Assembly: GCA_016933965.1 (NCBI GenBank)
Contig: JAFGTS010000037.1
Coordinates: forward strand, 1-64,000
Length of the DNA: 64,000 nucleotides
Direction of reading: 5' to 3'
From: Deltaproteobacteria bacterium
Lineage (GTDB): Bacteria > Desulfobacterota > Syntrophia > Syntrophales > UBA2210
Under the pieces are notes generated by a model. The model was not told the DNA's origin, ran no database searches, and saw only the letters and a list, made by a program, of their open reading frames with translations. Of this stretch, positions 1 through 9,063 are shown in pieces. Positions within the stretch are counted from its first letter, which is position 1. The number at the start of each line of letters is the position of its first letter. The position numbers were made by a program, and so were the translations under genes.

Positions 1-325
1 TGACACGGAATCCAGTATTTTTAAGCAGTTATGGGCTCCCGCTTTCGCGGGAGTGACACGATATTTGACTTTTTGCGAGACTGTCAAAAATAGTTGCACA
101 ACACCGGAAGAATTGTTTTAATGGTGCCGTTTGCAACCTGCGGCCGGGGCTTCGGCATCCTCCCTGTCATGCATCCAGGGTGAAGACCAGCTTGCAATCA
201 CACCGGCAGTCCGCACGGCGAACCGGGTGTATTGGAAACGAGGAGTATCCGCTCTCCGGCCGGCCGATCGGTTCGAAGAGCGGGCATTTTACTATAGATT
301 GTAGGGGTACCTTCGGGGGTCGATA
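1..325. repeat. non-coding upstream region with short palindromes
   Basis: No gene is visible in these 325 bases. A perfect hairpin lies at 36-53 (CTCCCGC, loop TTTC, GCGGGAG), and the heptamer TGACACG occurs at 1-7 and again at 54-60 around it. A second inverted repeat has TTTGAC at 64-69 and GTCAAA at 83-88. Short elements of this kind are commonly dispersed in deltaproteobacterial genomes, but their copy number cannot be judged from one window. The bases just before 326 presumably hold the transketolase promoter; I see no convincing -35/-10 pair. Confidence 0.5.
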
Positions 326-2383
326 ATGAGCAGTGATGATTCAAAGCTGGTTGAACGTTCCATTAATACGATTCGTTTCCTCGCCGTCGACGCGATCCAA
401 AAGGCCGATTCGGGCCATCCGGGACTGCCCATGGGCGGGGCGGCCATGGCGTATGTGCTCTGGATGCGTTATCTCCGGCACAATCCGGTCAATCCGGGAT
501 GGTTTGATCGGGACCGCTTCGTGCTGTCCGCCGGGCACGGCTCAATGCTCCTTTACGCGCTGCTGCACCTGACGGGATATGACCTCTCACTGGCCGATAT
601 AAGGAATTTCCGCCAGTGGGAGAGCAGGACCCCCGGTCATCCCGAATACGGGCTGACACCGGGTGTTGAGGTTACTACAGGTCCCTTGGGGCAGGGTATC
701 AGCAACGCCGTCGGCATGGCCATCGCGGAAGCCTATCTCGGCGCCCGGTATAATGAGGCGGGGTATCCCCTGGTCGATCACCGCACCTATGTCATCGCCG
801 GTGACGGAGACCTCATGGAGGGCGTTGCGGCTGAGGCCTGTTCCCTGGCGGGTCATCTCCGCCTGGGAAAACTGATCGTTCTTTACGATGATAACCGGAT
901 CTCTCTTGCCGGCTCGACAAGCCTTGCCTTTACGGAGGATGTGGAAAAGCGGTTTGCGGCTTACGGCTGGCAGGTCATTGCCGTCGAGGACGGAAACGAT
1001 ACGGAGGCTATTGACGCCGCTCTCGGCGAGGCCGGGAGAGAACGGGAGAAACCCTCTCTGATCCGTATCCGCACCGTGATCGGGTACGGTTCGCCCCGGA
1101 AGCAGGGGTCCTATACCTGTCACGGCTCTCCCCTGGGACCGGAAGAGGTGGCGGAGGCGAAAAGGAATTTGAAATGGCCGGCGGACAAGGAATTTTTCAT
1201 CCCTGATGACGTGGCCGAACATATGAGAAGCTCCGTGGAAAAAGGCATTGAGGACGAGGCCGCCTGGGAGCGGCTCCATGCCGAATATGGAGCGAAATTC
1301 CCCGACGCGGCCGATGAATTCGACCGCATCATCACGGGGAAGCTCCCCCCCGGCTGGGATGCGAACCTTCCCCGTTTCGACGGTGATAAAAGCATCTCCA
1401 CCCGGAAGGCCTCCGAAAGCGTCCTGCAGGCTCTCGCACCCCATATGCCCGAATTGATCGGCGGAACGGCCGATCTGAATCCCTCGACCCTGGCCTGGGT
1501 AAAAGGATGGGGTGATTTCCAGCCGCCGGAATGCATCGACCTGGACTGCCAGGGAACCACCGGCGGGGGATGGGATTACAGGGGGCGAAACATCCATTTC
1601 GGTGTCAGGGAACACGCCATGGGGGCGGCGGCGGCGGGACTGGCCCTCCACGGGGGAATCCTGCCCTTCACGGGGACATTCTTCACCTTCTCCGATTACA
1701 TGCGTGCGGCCATGCGGTTGGCGGCGCTCATGGCGCTCCGCGTCATCTATGTTTTTTCCCACGACAGCATCGGCGTCGGCGAAGACGGCCCGACCCATCA
1801 GCCAGTCGAACACCTGATGAGCCTTCGGGTGATTCCCGGGATGACGGTTATCCGTCCGGCCGACGGCGCCGAGACGGTGGAGGCCTGGCGCTATGCCGTG
1901 GAGAAAAGCACGGGGCCCGTTGCGCTGGTGCTTACCCGCCAGAATGTTCCCGTTTTTGATCGCGGTGTGTTCGCCCCGGCGGAAGGACTGCAACGAGGGG
2001 GGTACATCCTGTGGGAATCGTCTCAGGGGATGCCGGAGGTGATCCTGATAGGGACGGGATCTGAACTGGCGATCGCCGTCGAAGCCGGCAAAGAGATCGC
2101 CGCCGGCGGTACGGCCGTTCGGGTCGTGTCTCTGCCGAGCTGGGAGCTTTTTGACCGCCAGACCCCTGATTACCGGGAACATGTTCTCCCTCCGGCGGTG
2201 AAACGACGGGTCGCCGTGGAAGCGGGCATCGTCCTCGGCTGGGAACACTATGTGGGACTTGACGGTGCGGTGGTCGGAATGAAAGATTTCGGGGCAAGCG
2301 CGCCCGGCGGAATTCTCTTTAAAAAATTCGGCATAACCACTGAAGGGGTCGTTGAAACAGTCCGGGACCTTTTGAAACGATAG
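326..2383 (+). CDS. tkt: transketolase
   Basis: Cytosolic thiamine-diphosphate enzyme of the non-oxidative pentose phosphate pathway. It moves two-carbon ketol units between sugar phosphates. The 685 residues match full-length bacterial transketolases. Visible landmarks are the N-terminal substrate-site segment SGHPGLPMG, the ThDP/metal motif starting GDGDLMEG (about residue 155) followed by the VLYDDN element, the central pyrimidine-binding domain with FGVREHAMG and GEDGPTHQP, and a C-terminal domain with VSLPSWELF. The ATG at 326 is preceded by a G-rich stretch (GGGGGT) at suitable distance. The phosphoglucose isomerase gene starts 9 bases after its stop, so the two are probably co-transcribed as a sugar-phosphate unit. 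Confidence 0.95.
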   Translation: MSSDDSKLVERSINTIRFLAVDAIQKADSGHPGLPMGGAAMAYVLWMRYLRHNPVNPGWFDRDRFVLSAGHGSMLLYALLHLTGYDLSLADIRNFRQWESRTPGHPEYGLTPGVEVTTGPLGQGISNAVGMAIAEAYLGARYNEAGYPLVDHRTYVIAGDGDLMEGVAAEACSLAGHLRLGKLIVLYDDNRISLAGSTSLAFTEDVEKRFAAYGWQVIAVEDGNDTEAIDAALGEAGREREKPSLIRIRTVIGYGSPRKQGSYTCHGSPLGPEEVAEAKRNLKWPADKEFFIPDDVAEHMRSSVEKGIEDEAAWERLHAEYGAKFPDAADEFDRIITGKLPPGWDANLPRFDGDKSISTRKASESVLQALAPHMPELIGGTADLNPSTLAWVKGWGDFQPPECIDLDCQGTTGGGWDYRGRNIHFGVREHAMGAAAAGLALHGGILPFTGTFFTFSDYMRAAMRLAALMALRVIYVFSHDSIGVGEDGPTHQPVEHLMSLRVIPGMTVIRPADGAETVEAWRYAVEKSTGPVALVLTRQNVPVFDRGVFAPAEGLQRGGYILWESSQGMPEVILIGTGSELAIAVEAGKEIAAGGTAVRVVSLPSWELFDRQTPDYREHVLPPAVKRRVAVEAGIVLGWEHYVGLDGAVVGMKDFGASAPGGILFKKFGITTEGVVETVRDLLKR

Positions 2384-2392
2384 AGAAGGCAA

Positions 2393-4081
2393 ATGCTGAG
2401 AGACAACCTCAGGATACAACTCGGTGACTATCGGCCGCTCCTTGACGATGCATTCGCGGAGCTGCGCGACGAGAACGTGGTGGAGCGCATATATGACGGT
2501 GATCACCGGCTCTGGAAATCGACGCCGGAAGAAGTGGCGGACAGGCTCGGGTGGGTGGAGAGCCCGCGGGCCATGCTCAACGAGGCGAAACGCTTTCAGC
2601 GGTTCACGGACAGCGTCCTTGAAGAGGGGTTTACCCACGCGCTGCTTCTCGGTATGGGAGGATCAAGCCTTGCTCCCCACGTGGTAAGCTCGATACTCGG
2701 TTGCCGGAGCGGCTATGTGAATCTCGACGTTCTCGACAGCACGGATCCCGCGATGGTCCTGTCTCATTCCCGACGACTTGAACCGGCGAAAACGCTCTTC
2801 CTCGTTTCCACCAAGTCGGGAACCACGGTGGAAACGGTATCCTTGTTCAAGTATTTCTATAACTGGCTTTCCAGCAGTGTGGGAAAGGAGCGGACGGGCA
2901 GGCACTTCGTCGCCATCACCGATCCGGCCTCCCCCCTTGAAGAGAAGGCACGACGCTATGGTTTCCGGGATATCTTTTTAAACGATCCGGCCATCGGGGG
3001 ACGATACTCGGCCCTGTCCTGCTTCGGTCTGGTGCCGGCGTCGCTGATCGGTGCCGATATCCGTTTCATCCTGAACCGGGCGCTTCAGGAGCGGAACTTC
3101 CGGCGGGGTGATCCGGAATTCAGCACAGGGATCGTTCTCGGCGCTCTTCTGGGGGCTCTCGCCCGTGCGGGCCGAGATAAGATGACCCTGGTAACGTCAC
3201 CGCAGATCGCTTCTTTCGGCGACTGGGTGGAGCAGCTCATCGCGGAAAGTACCGGCAAGGAGGGGAAGGGTATTCTGCCCGTCGTCGGTGAACAGATCGG
3301 GGATCCCGATGTCTACGGAACGGATCGTCTGTTCATTTACCTGTGCCTTGAATGGGACCGGAACCGTGAGGACGAGCGTATGTCGCAATTGAGCGAGGCG
3401 GGTCATCCGGTGATATATCTGTACCTGAAAGACCTCTATGACGTCGGGAGACAGTTCTTTCTCTGGGAGCTGGCAACGGCCGTGGCAGGGTATTTCCTGC
3501 GTGTCAACCCCTTTGACCAGCCCGATGTAGAAGCGGCGAAGGTCCGGACCCGCGAGATCATCGATGGACGTCGGAAAAAAGGACGCCCGGCTTCGGATGG
3601 GCCGGATTTCTCCGCGGGAGGCGTCAGTGTGTTCGGGTACGGTGGAGATGACCCGGCGGCGATCCTTTCGGAATTTCTTGACGGCGCGGCTGACGGGGCC
3701 TACGTCTCGTTGCATGCCTATGTAAAACAGACACCGGAGATGGACAGCGCCCTGGCGGGTCTTCGTGCGAAGATACGGGACACCCGGCGGGTGGCCACGA
3801 CCGTCGGGTACGGTCCCCGGTTTCTTCATTCCACCGGCCAGTTGCATAAGGGCGACGGCGGGGCGGGCCTTTTCGTTCAGATAACTGCCGAGGACCTCCT
3901 CGATGTTCCCATTCCCGACGAGGCGGGACTCTCCTCCTCCTCGACGACCTTCGGCGTGCTGAAAGCGGCGCAGGCCGAGGGAGACAGAAAAGTCCTGGCT
4001 GACCGCGGAAGGCAAGTCATCCGGTTTCATTTTCAGGAGGATGTGCCCGGCGGCATCGAAGCTCTGGCGGCGTCCCTATGA
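2393..4081 (+). CDS. pgi: glucose-6-phosphate isomerase (transaldolase-fusion type)
   Basis: Interconverts glucose-6-phosphate and fructose-6-phosphate. The 562-residue protein has two SIS sugar-isomerase domains. The first shows GMGGSSLAP (about residue 88) and the phosphate-binding STKSGTTVET (about 140). GGRYSALSCFGLVPA follows, and the C-terminal part has the HSTGQLHKGD signature. This sequence type is the one usually fused behind transaldolase in bifunctional Tal-Pgi proteins; here it stands alone with an intact N-terminus and no transaldolase domain. It lies between transketolase (9-base gap) and the MetH reactivation gene (start overlaps the stop by 4 bases). The isomerase assignment is firm. 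Whether a separate transaldolase gene exists cannot be seen here. Confidence 0.88.
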   Translation: MLRDNLRIQLGDYRPLLDDAFAELRDENVVERIYDGDHRLWKSTPEEVADRLGWVESPRAMLNEAKRFQRFTDSVLEEGFTHALLLGMGGSSLAPHVVSSILGCRSGYVNLDVLDSTDPAMVLSHSRRLEPAKTLFLVSTKSGTTVETVSLFKYFYNWLSSSVGKERTGRHFVAITDPASPLEEKARRYGFRDIFLNDPAIGGRYSALSCFGLVPASLIGADIRFILNRALQERNFRRGDPEFSTGIVLGALLGALARAGRDKMTLVTSPQIASFGDWVEQLIAESTGKEGKGILPVVGEQIGDPDVYGTDRLFIYLCLEWDRNREDERMSQLSEAGHPVIYLYLKDLYDVGRQFFLWELATAVAGYFLRVNPFDQPDVEAAKVRTREIIDGRRKKGRPASDGPDFSAGGVSVFGYGGDDPAAILSEFLDGAADGAYVSLHAYVKQTPEMDSALAGLRAKIRDTRRVATTVGYGPRFLHSTGQLHKGDGGAGLFVQITAEDLLDVPIPDEAGLSSSSTTFGVLKAAQAEGDRKVLADRGRQVIRFHFQEDVPGGIEALAASL

Positions 4082-4722
4082 ACGAGGTTCGGTATTTCCC
4101 CGCCATTACGGTACCGGTCCCGAAGGAACGGATATACAAACGGCTCGGGTTTCGAAGAGACCGGACAAAACTGGATGCGGCATCCAGGTTGGAGATCGAT
4201 CGGGTCATCGACGATGCCGTTTCGATGATCCAGCTTCGAGGGGTGGCGCGGAAAACAGCTATCGTCGGGAACGACGGGACGAGAACGGAGCTCGGTTCAG
4301 GCCACACCATTACCAGCGCGAAGCTGGCCGCATTTCTTTCCGGCGCCGAGGAGGCGCTTCTGATGGGTGCCACGGCCGGACGCGATGTCATTACCGCTAT
4401 TGATGAAGAGACCGGGCGGGGTGCCATGACCCGCGCCGTCGTGTATGATGCCGCGGCAAGCGAGATGGTGGACGATGCCCTCGACTGGCTCTGCACGTAT
4501 TTCAACCGTGAACTGAGCAGGGAGTGCAGGCTGGTAACGAAAAGGCGGTTTTCAGCGGGATACGGCGATTTTGCCCTTGAAGAACAGAGATACATCCATG
4601 CCTTTCTCCACATGGATAAACTGGATGTTCACATCAATGAGAACCATATACTCATACCGGAGAAATCGGTAACGGCCGTGACCGGCGTGTGGTTGAAAGA
4701 AGGCGGCAGTGAAAAAAAGTAA
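4078..4722 (+). CDS. methionine synthase reactivation-domain protein
   Basis: A 214-residue stand-alone protein resembling the C-terminal AdoMet-binding activation domain of cobalamin-dependent methionine synthase (MetH). That domain reductively remethylates inactive cob(II)alamin using AdoMet. Supporting features are the central LMGATAGRDV region and the C-terminal block containing RRFSAGYGDFALEEQ followed by ILIPEKSVTAVTGV, which matches the R-x-SPGYG and P-x-KSV elements of split activation proteins. The ATG overlaps the pgi stop (ATGA-type) and the metH GTG start overlaps its end by 14 bases, so translation is probably coupled and the product likely serves the adjacent MetH core, which lacks this domain. 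Confidence 0.82.
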   Translation: MNEVRYFPAITVPVPKERIYKRLGFRRDRTKLDAASRLEIDRVIDDAVSMIQLRGVARKTAIVGNDGTRTELGSGHTITSAKLAAFLSGAEEALLMGATAGRDVITAIDEETGRGAMTRAVVYDAAASEMVDDALDWLCTYFNRELSRECRLVTKRRFSAGYGDFALEEQRYIHAFLHMDKLDVHINENHILIPEKSVTAVTGVWLKEGGSEKK

Positions 4723-7126
4723 GACCGCGATAGGCAGAAACATTCGAGAGAGGGTAATGCTCCTCGACGGGGCAATGGGGACGGAGCTTCAGAAACGGGG
4801 CATGCCGGCGGGAGAGTGCCCGGAACTGTGGTGCAACCGGAACGAAGATGTTCTTGAGGCGGTCCACGGCCGGTATCGTGAGGCCGGTGCCGAAGTTATT
4901 TATACGGCGACCTTCGGTGCGAATCGGTGCAAACTCGGCCAGTATGGTATTTCCGATGCGGGCGACATCAACCGGCGGCTCGCCCGGGCAGCGAAAAAAG
5001 CGGCGGGAAGAAATATCCTCGTCGCCGGTGATATCGGCCCCACAGGGAGGTTTGTCAAGCCCTTCGGGGACCTCGATTTTGATGAGGCCCTCTCGATCTT
5101 TCGCGAGCAGATCCGCGGCCTTGTCGAAGGCGGCGTCGATCTCTTCGTCATAGAAACGATGATGGACATCCAGGAGGCCCGGGCGGCCCTTATCGCTGTC
5201 AAGGAGACCGCTGACATCTTCACCATCGTCACCATGACCTATGAGGAATCCGGCCGGACATTGAACGGGACCGACCCTGTTTCCGCCCTGATCACCCTTC
5301 AGAGCCTCGGGGCCGATGCCGTGGGATGCAATTGCTCCACAGGGCCTGAGGAAATGGTGGGCCTGATTGCCGCCATGAAACCCTATGCCACGGTTCCCCT
5401 CGTGGCGAAGCCGAACGCCGGGATCCCCCGATTGGAAGGGAATGAATCGGTCTTTACCATGGGGCCGGACCGGTTCGCCGCTTTTGCGGCACCTCTGGTC
5501 GATGCCGGTGTGAACCTTCTGGGAGGATGCTGCGGCACGACACCCGATCATGTGGAGAAGCTGCGGAACGCCCTGGCGGGATTGCGGCCCCGCCTTCCTG
5601 AGCGAACATCACTGAGCGCGGTCAGTTCGGCTGCCGGTCATGTGATCTTTGACCGGGAGAAACCACTGGTGATCATCGGAGAGCGGATCAATCCCACGGG
5701 GAAGAAGGACCTGCAGGAAGAACTCCGGGAAGGGAGGACGGGACTCGTTCAGTCAATGGCGCGACGGCAGGAAGGGGAGGGCGCCCGTCTTCTCGATGTC
5801 AACGTGGGGCTTCCCGGGATCGACGAAAAAAGGACCATGGAGGAAGTCCTGTCCGTCCTGTCGGTCACGACGGCCCTCCCCCTGGTCATCGATTCACCCC
5901 GGGTGGAGACCGTCGAGCAGGCGCTCAAGGTATACCCCGGCAGGGCGCTCATCAATTCCATCTCCGGCGAGCGGGAAAAGATGGAAAGACTGCTCCCCGT
6001 AGCCGCGAGATACGGAGCAATGTTCATCCTTTTGCCCCTCGTCGGGGGAGGTGTTCCGGCGACGGCGGTGGAGCGGATAGAGATCATACGGTCCATTTAC
6101 GCGGCGGCTCGGCGGTTAGGTTTTACGCGGGATGACATCATCGTGGACGGTCTCGTCATGACCGTTTCTTCCCATTCCCGGGGACCGTTGGAAACACTGA
6201 GGACCATTGAATGGTGCTCCCGTGCGTCCCGGTTCCGTTCCGTCATCGGTCTTTCAAATGTATCTTTCGGCATGCCCGAGCGCAGATGGCTGAATGCCTC
6301 CTTCCTGTCAATGGCCGTTGACAGGGGATTGACGATGGTCATCGCCAATCCCGGCTCGGAGGAGGTCATGAACGCGGCGGCGGCCGCGTCGGTCCTGAGC
6401 GGGAATGACCGTGACGCGGCGGCCTATCTCGGCCGGTTTGCCCCGCCGGGGGGAGGGGGGGGAACGCAACAGGTCCGCCGGAAAACGCCCGGCACCGGAG
6501 ATGACCTGTTCAACGCCGTTCTGGAGGGGAACCGTGACGATGTCGAATCGATCCTCGCGCGCCTCCTGCAGGAGGGCAGTGGTGCCGCCTCGCTCCTGAA
6601 CACATTCATGATCCCTGCAATAACCGAAGTCGGTGAACGTTACGAACGAAAGGAATATTTTCTCCCTCAGTTGATCGCCAGTGCCGAGACGATGAAACGC
6701 GGCGTGGCCTATCTCAGACCATTCCTCACGGACGAAAAGGCCGTCACCGAAAAACGGGGGACCGTTCTGCTCGCCACGGTCGAGGGTGACATTCATGATA
6801 TCGGGAAGAATATCGTGGCACTGATACTTGAAAACCACGGATTCAAGGTGGCGGACCTGGGGAAGGACGTGCCTGCGCGGGCCATCGTTGATGAAGCGAA
6901 ACGGATACGGCCCGATGTCGTCGGTCTCTCGGCCCTCATGACCACCACCATGGTCCACATGAAGGACGTGATCGATCTGGTGCGGAAAGAGGGGCTTACC
7001 TGCTCGTTTCTCGTGGGCGGGGCCGTCGTGAGCCCTGCCTTTGCCGAGTCGATCGGCGCCCGTTATGCGAAGGACGGTGTCGAGGCCGTCAAGGTTGCCG
7101 GGAGCATTGCCGTCCACCCGGAATGA
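4709..7126 (+). CDS. metH: cobalamin-dependent methionine synthase core (no activation domain)
   Basis: Transfers a methyl group from methyltetrahydrofolate through cobalamin to homocysteine. Domains in order are a homocysteine S-methyltransferase barrel (about 1-300) with zinc ligands in GCNCS and GGCCGTTP; a pterin-binding barrel (about 315-575) starting near IIGERINPTGKK; a helical cap (about 590-680); and a B12 domain (about 680-805) with the lower-ligand motif GDIHDIGKN. At 805 residues it stops before the AdoMet activation domain, which the preceding overlapping gene supplies. The GTG start at 4709 lies inside the end of that gene. The permease gene converges 4 bases after the stop with no terminator between them. 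A B12 uptake operon lies elsewhere in the window. Confidence 0.92.
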   Translation: MKKSKTAIGRNIRERVMLLDGAMGTELQKRGMPAGECPELWCNRNEDVLEAVHGRYREAGAEVIYTATFGANRCKLGQYGISDAGDINRRLARAAKKAAGRNILVAGDIGPTGRFVKPFGDLDFDEALSIFREQIRGLVEGGVDLFVIETMMDIQEARAALIAVKETADIFTIVTMTYEESGRTLNGTDPVSALITLQSLGADAVGCNCSTGPEEMVGLIAAMKPYATVPLVAKPNAGIPRLEGNESVFTMGPDRFAAFAAPLVDAGVNLLGGCCGTTPDHVEKLRNALAGLRPRLPERTSLSAVSSAAGHVIFDREKPLVIIGERINPTGKKDLQEELREGRTGLVQSMARRQEGEGARLLDVNVGLPGIDEKRTMEEVLSVLSVTTALPLVIDSPRVETVEQALKVYPGRALINSISGEREKMERLLPVAARYGAMFILLPLVGGGVPATAVERIEIIRSIYAAARRLGFTRDDIIVDGLVMTVSSHSRGPLETLRTIEWCSRASRFRSVIGLSNVSFGMPERRWLNASFLSMAVDRGLTMVIANPGSEEVMNAAAAASVLSGNDRDAAAYLGRFAPPGGGGGTQQVRRKTPGTGDDLFNAVLEGNRDDVESILARLLQEGSGAASLLNTFMIPAITEVGERYERKEYFLPQLIASAETMKRGVAYLRPFLTDEKAVTEKRGTVLLATVEGDIHDIGKNIVALILENHGFKVADLGKDVPARAIVDEAKRIRPDVVGLSALMTTTMVHMKDVIDLVRKEGLTCSFLVGGAVVSPAFAESIGARYAKDGVEAVKVAGSIAVHPE

Positions 7127-7130
7127 GACC

Positions 7131-8840
7131 TCAGTGATCGAAATGCATCTGGATCCGGTGGTTATCACCGGTGCTGCTCGAGTGCAGCTTGTCCACGTAA
7201 TGCCTGATAAGGAACCCGGCGAGCTTCGCCTGGGCCTCGGGATCCGTCAGGAGCTCCTCCTCACCTGGTTTCATGCGGGGAACATCCAGGAGAATGCCCC
7301 GGTACTGGATAGTGACATCGAGATTATACTCGTCGAAGCGGGCCTCCATGGTGATGGGTGACTGTGTCAGATGAAAGGCCGTCGCGGCCTCCATGAATTC
7401 GTTCATGGCCGCCATTGCCTTGTAGACGACCTCCCTCCGCGCCCCCCAGGCGCCTCCCTGTTTTTCCATGAACTGGAATATCCGGTCTGAAAAATCAACT
7501 CCCGGTGTCAGCTCAAGAGAAGCCTTTTCGGCGATACCGATCCTGAACAGGAGATTCAGGATCACGGCGGAAATGGCCGCCAGCGAAAGGGACGAGGAAA
7601 AGATCGGCTGGATCGAGTGGGGCAGATCGCTGAACGCGCCAGGGATGATGTCCACGGAGAGGCCGAAGATCATTGAAATACCGACAACGAAGGTCTTTCG
7701 GGCATCGATCATCCGCGACATGATGATCTGGATTCCTGCCACGATCATGAAGCTGAGCGCGAAGATCAACGTGGCGCCCATGACCGGCTTCGGCATGATG
7801 GCGAAAAGGGCGCCCAGGACCGGGCAGAAGGCCATAACGAAAAGAATGGCCCCCATCGCATAGGCGATCGTCCTGCTCGTCGCACCCGTGGCGATCGAGA
7901 GGCCGATGTTTGAAGAAGACGTCGATTGCCCCAGGCCGCCAAGCAGGCCCGCAGAAAGGCACCCCGTTGCATCGGCGAGGATACCCCTGCTGATGTTATC
8001 CATGTCGGGACGTTTCCATTCGGCGTCGTTTATCTTCTGACAGGTCGTCAGGTCGCCGATGCTTTTCAGCGATGAACAGAGCATCGCGACGATAAAGGGA
8101 ACGAAAAGTCCCAGGTCGAAAGACCAGCCCGGATGCGAGGTAAAAGGAAAATAGATGAGGGGTTTTCCAAGCATATCGTTTATATGGTCCATGGTAAGGA
8201 CACCCGCCAGGAATGATATGATATATCCGCCGATCATCCCGATGAGGACGCTGAACAGCCTGAAGTTCCCCTTGCCCCAGACGTTCAAGCCGATGATGAG
8301 ACCAAGCGTGGAAAAGGAGACGAGCAGTTCCCGTGGTTCCATCATCGTGTCCGTCCCACCCATGCCGAGAAAATAGGTCGCCGCGAGACGGATGACGGTG
8401 ATCCCCACCATGGCGACAATCAGACCCGTCACTTCGGCGGGAAAGAGAAAGCGAAGCCGGTTGACGACCCGTGAGAAAAGCGCCTCGAAAAACCCGGAAA
8501 CCGCCGTCATGCCGAACAACAGGGAGAGGCCGCCCGTTTTCGCGGCAAGGATCGAGGCGGCGAGAAAGGAGGGGCCGCATACCTGGGGGCAGAAGTACCC
8601 CGACCCGACAGGACCCCGTTTCAATGCCTGAACAATAACGCCGATGCCGCCGGCTATCATGGACATGCTCAGAAGATGGACGGCCTGTTCCGTCGTGCCG
8701 CCGATCTCCCTGATGATGACGACGGGGAATATCAATGAAATGGCGATTATGCAGATATGTTGAAAACCGAGGAACGTGGTGATGGTCACGGGAGGTTTTT
8801 CATCAACACCATAGATGAGATTCGCCGGCTTCACCGCCAT
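7131..8840 (-). CDS. NCS2 purine/uracil permease with RsbW-like C-terminal domain
   Basis: Inner-membrane nucleobase:cation symporter of the xanthine/uracil permease (NCS2) family. The N-terminal 430 or so residues hold about 12-14 hydrophobic segments, starting at TITTFLGFQHI, with the characteristic QSTSSSNIGLSIATGATSR-type loop (about residue 310). Unusually, about 130 residues follow. They contain a helix with MNEFMEAA, a strand pair around EARFDEYNLDVTI, and an end with FLIRHYVDKLH, an order resembling a degenerate anti-sigma-factor (RsbW-type) ATPase fold. The fold assignment is my inference. The ATG at 8840 has a strong AGGAGG-type site. Substrate cannot be told from sequence alone; purines or uracil are typical. 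No nucleobase catabolic gene is adjacent. Confidence 0.85.
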   Translation of the reverse strand: MAVKPANLIYGVDEKPPVTITTFLGFQHICIIAISLIFPVVIIREIGGTTEQAVHLLSMSMIAGGIGVIVQALKRGPVGSGYFCPQVCGPSFLAASILAAKTGGLSLLFGMTAVSGFFEALFSRVVNRLRFLFPAEVTGLIVAMVGITVIRLAATYFLGMGGTDTMMEPRELLVSFSTLGLIIGLNVWGKGNFRLFSVLIGMIGGYIISFLAGVLTMDHINDMLGKPLIYFPFTSHPGWSFDLGLFVPFIVAMLCSSLKSIGDLTTCQKINDAEWKRPDMDNISRGILADATGCLSAGLLGGLGQSTSSSNIGLSIATGATSRTIAYAMGAILFVMAFCPVLGALFAIMPKPVMGATLIFALSFMIVAGIQIIMSRMIDARKTFVVGISMIFGLSVDIIPGAFSDLPHSIQPIFSSSLSLAAISAVILNLLFRIGIAEKASLELTPGVDFSDRIFQFMEKQGGAWGARREVVYKAMAAMNEFMEAATAFHLTQSPITMEARFDEYNLDVTIQYRGILLDVPRMKPGEEELLTDPEAQAKLAGFLIRHYVDKLHSSSTGDNHRIQMHFDH

Positions 8841-8956
8841 GTCCTGTTCCTCCTTTTCCTTCGATTGGCCTGGGTCCGTTTTTCCGATCCATCGGCATTG
8901 CCTCCCCCTTTTGTAAGGAAGGCCGGGAGGAATTTGCGCATGTAAAATCCCCCCAA

Positions 8957-8977
8957 CCCCCCTTTATCAAAGGGGGG
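8957..8977. repeat. C6T3/A3G6 perfect hairpin (dispersed repeat or terminator)
   Basis: CCCCCCTTT, ATC, AAAGGGGGG forms a perfect 9-bp stem and is followed on the plus strand by CTTTT. It sits in the 223-base gap between the permease start and the end of the acyl-CoA dehydrogenase operon, and could end transcription of that minus-strand operon. Similar C-run/G-run palindromes are frequent dispersed repeats in related genomes. Confidence 0.5.
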
Positions 8978-9063
8978 CTTTTCACTGTGTCGCTTTGCCA
9001 CTGACTGTAGCAGTGATAAAGAATAAAGCCGGGCGCAGCATGTGGACCGTCTGTGAAGTCCTT

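Noticed and set aside
587-2638. Long open frame (683 codons) opposite transketolase
   Set aside because: It is antisense to a well-supported gene and has no recognisable domain. Such shadows are common in GC-rich DNA.
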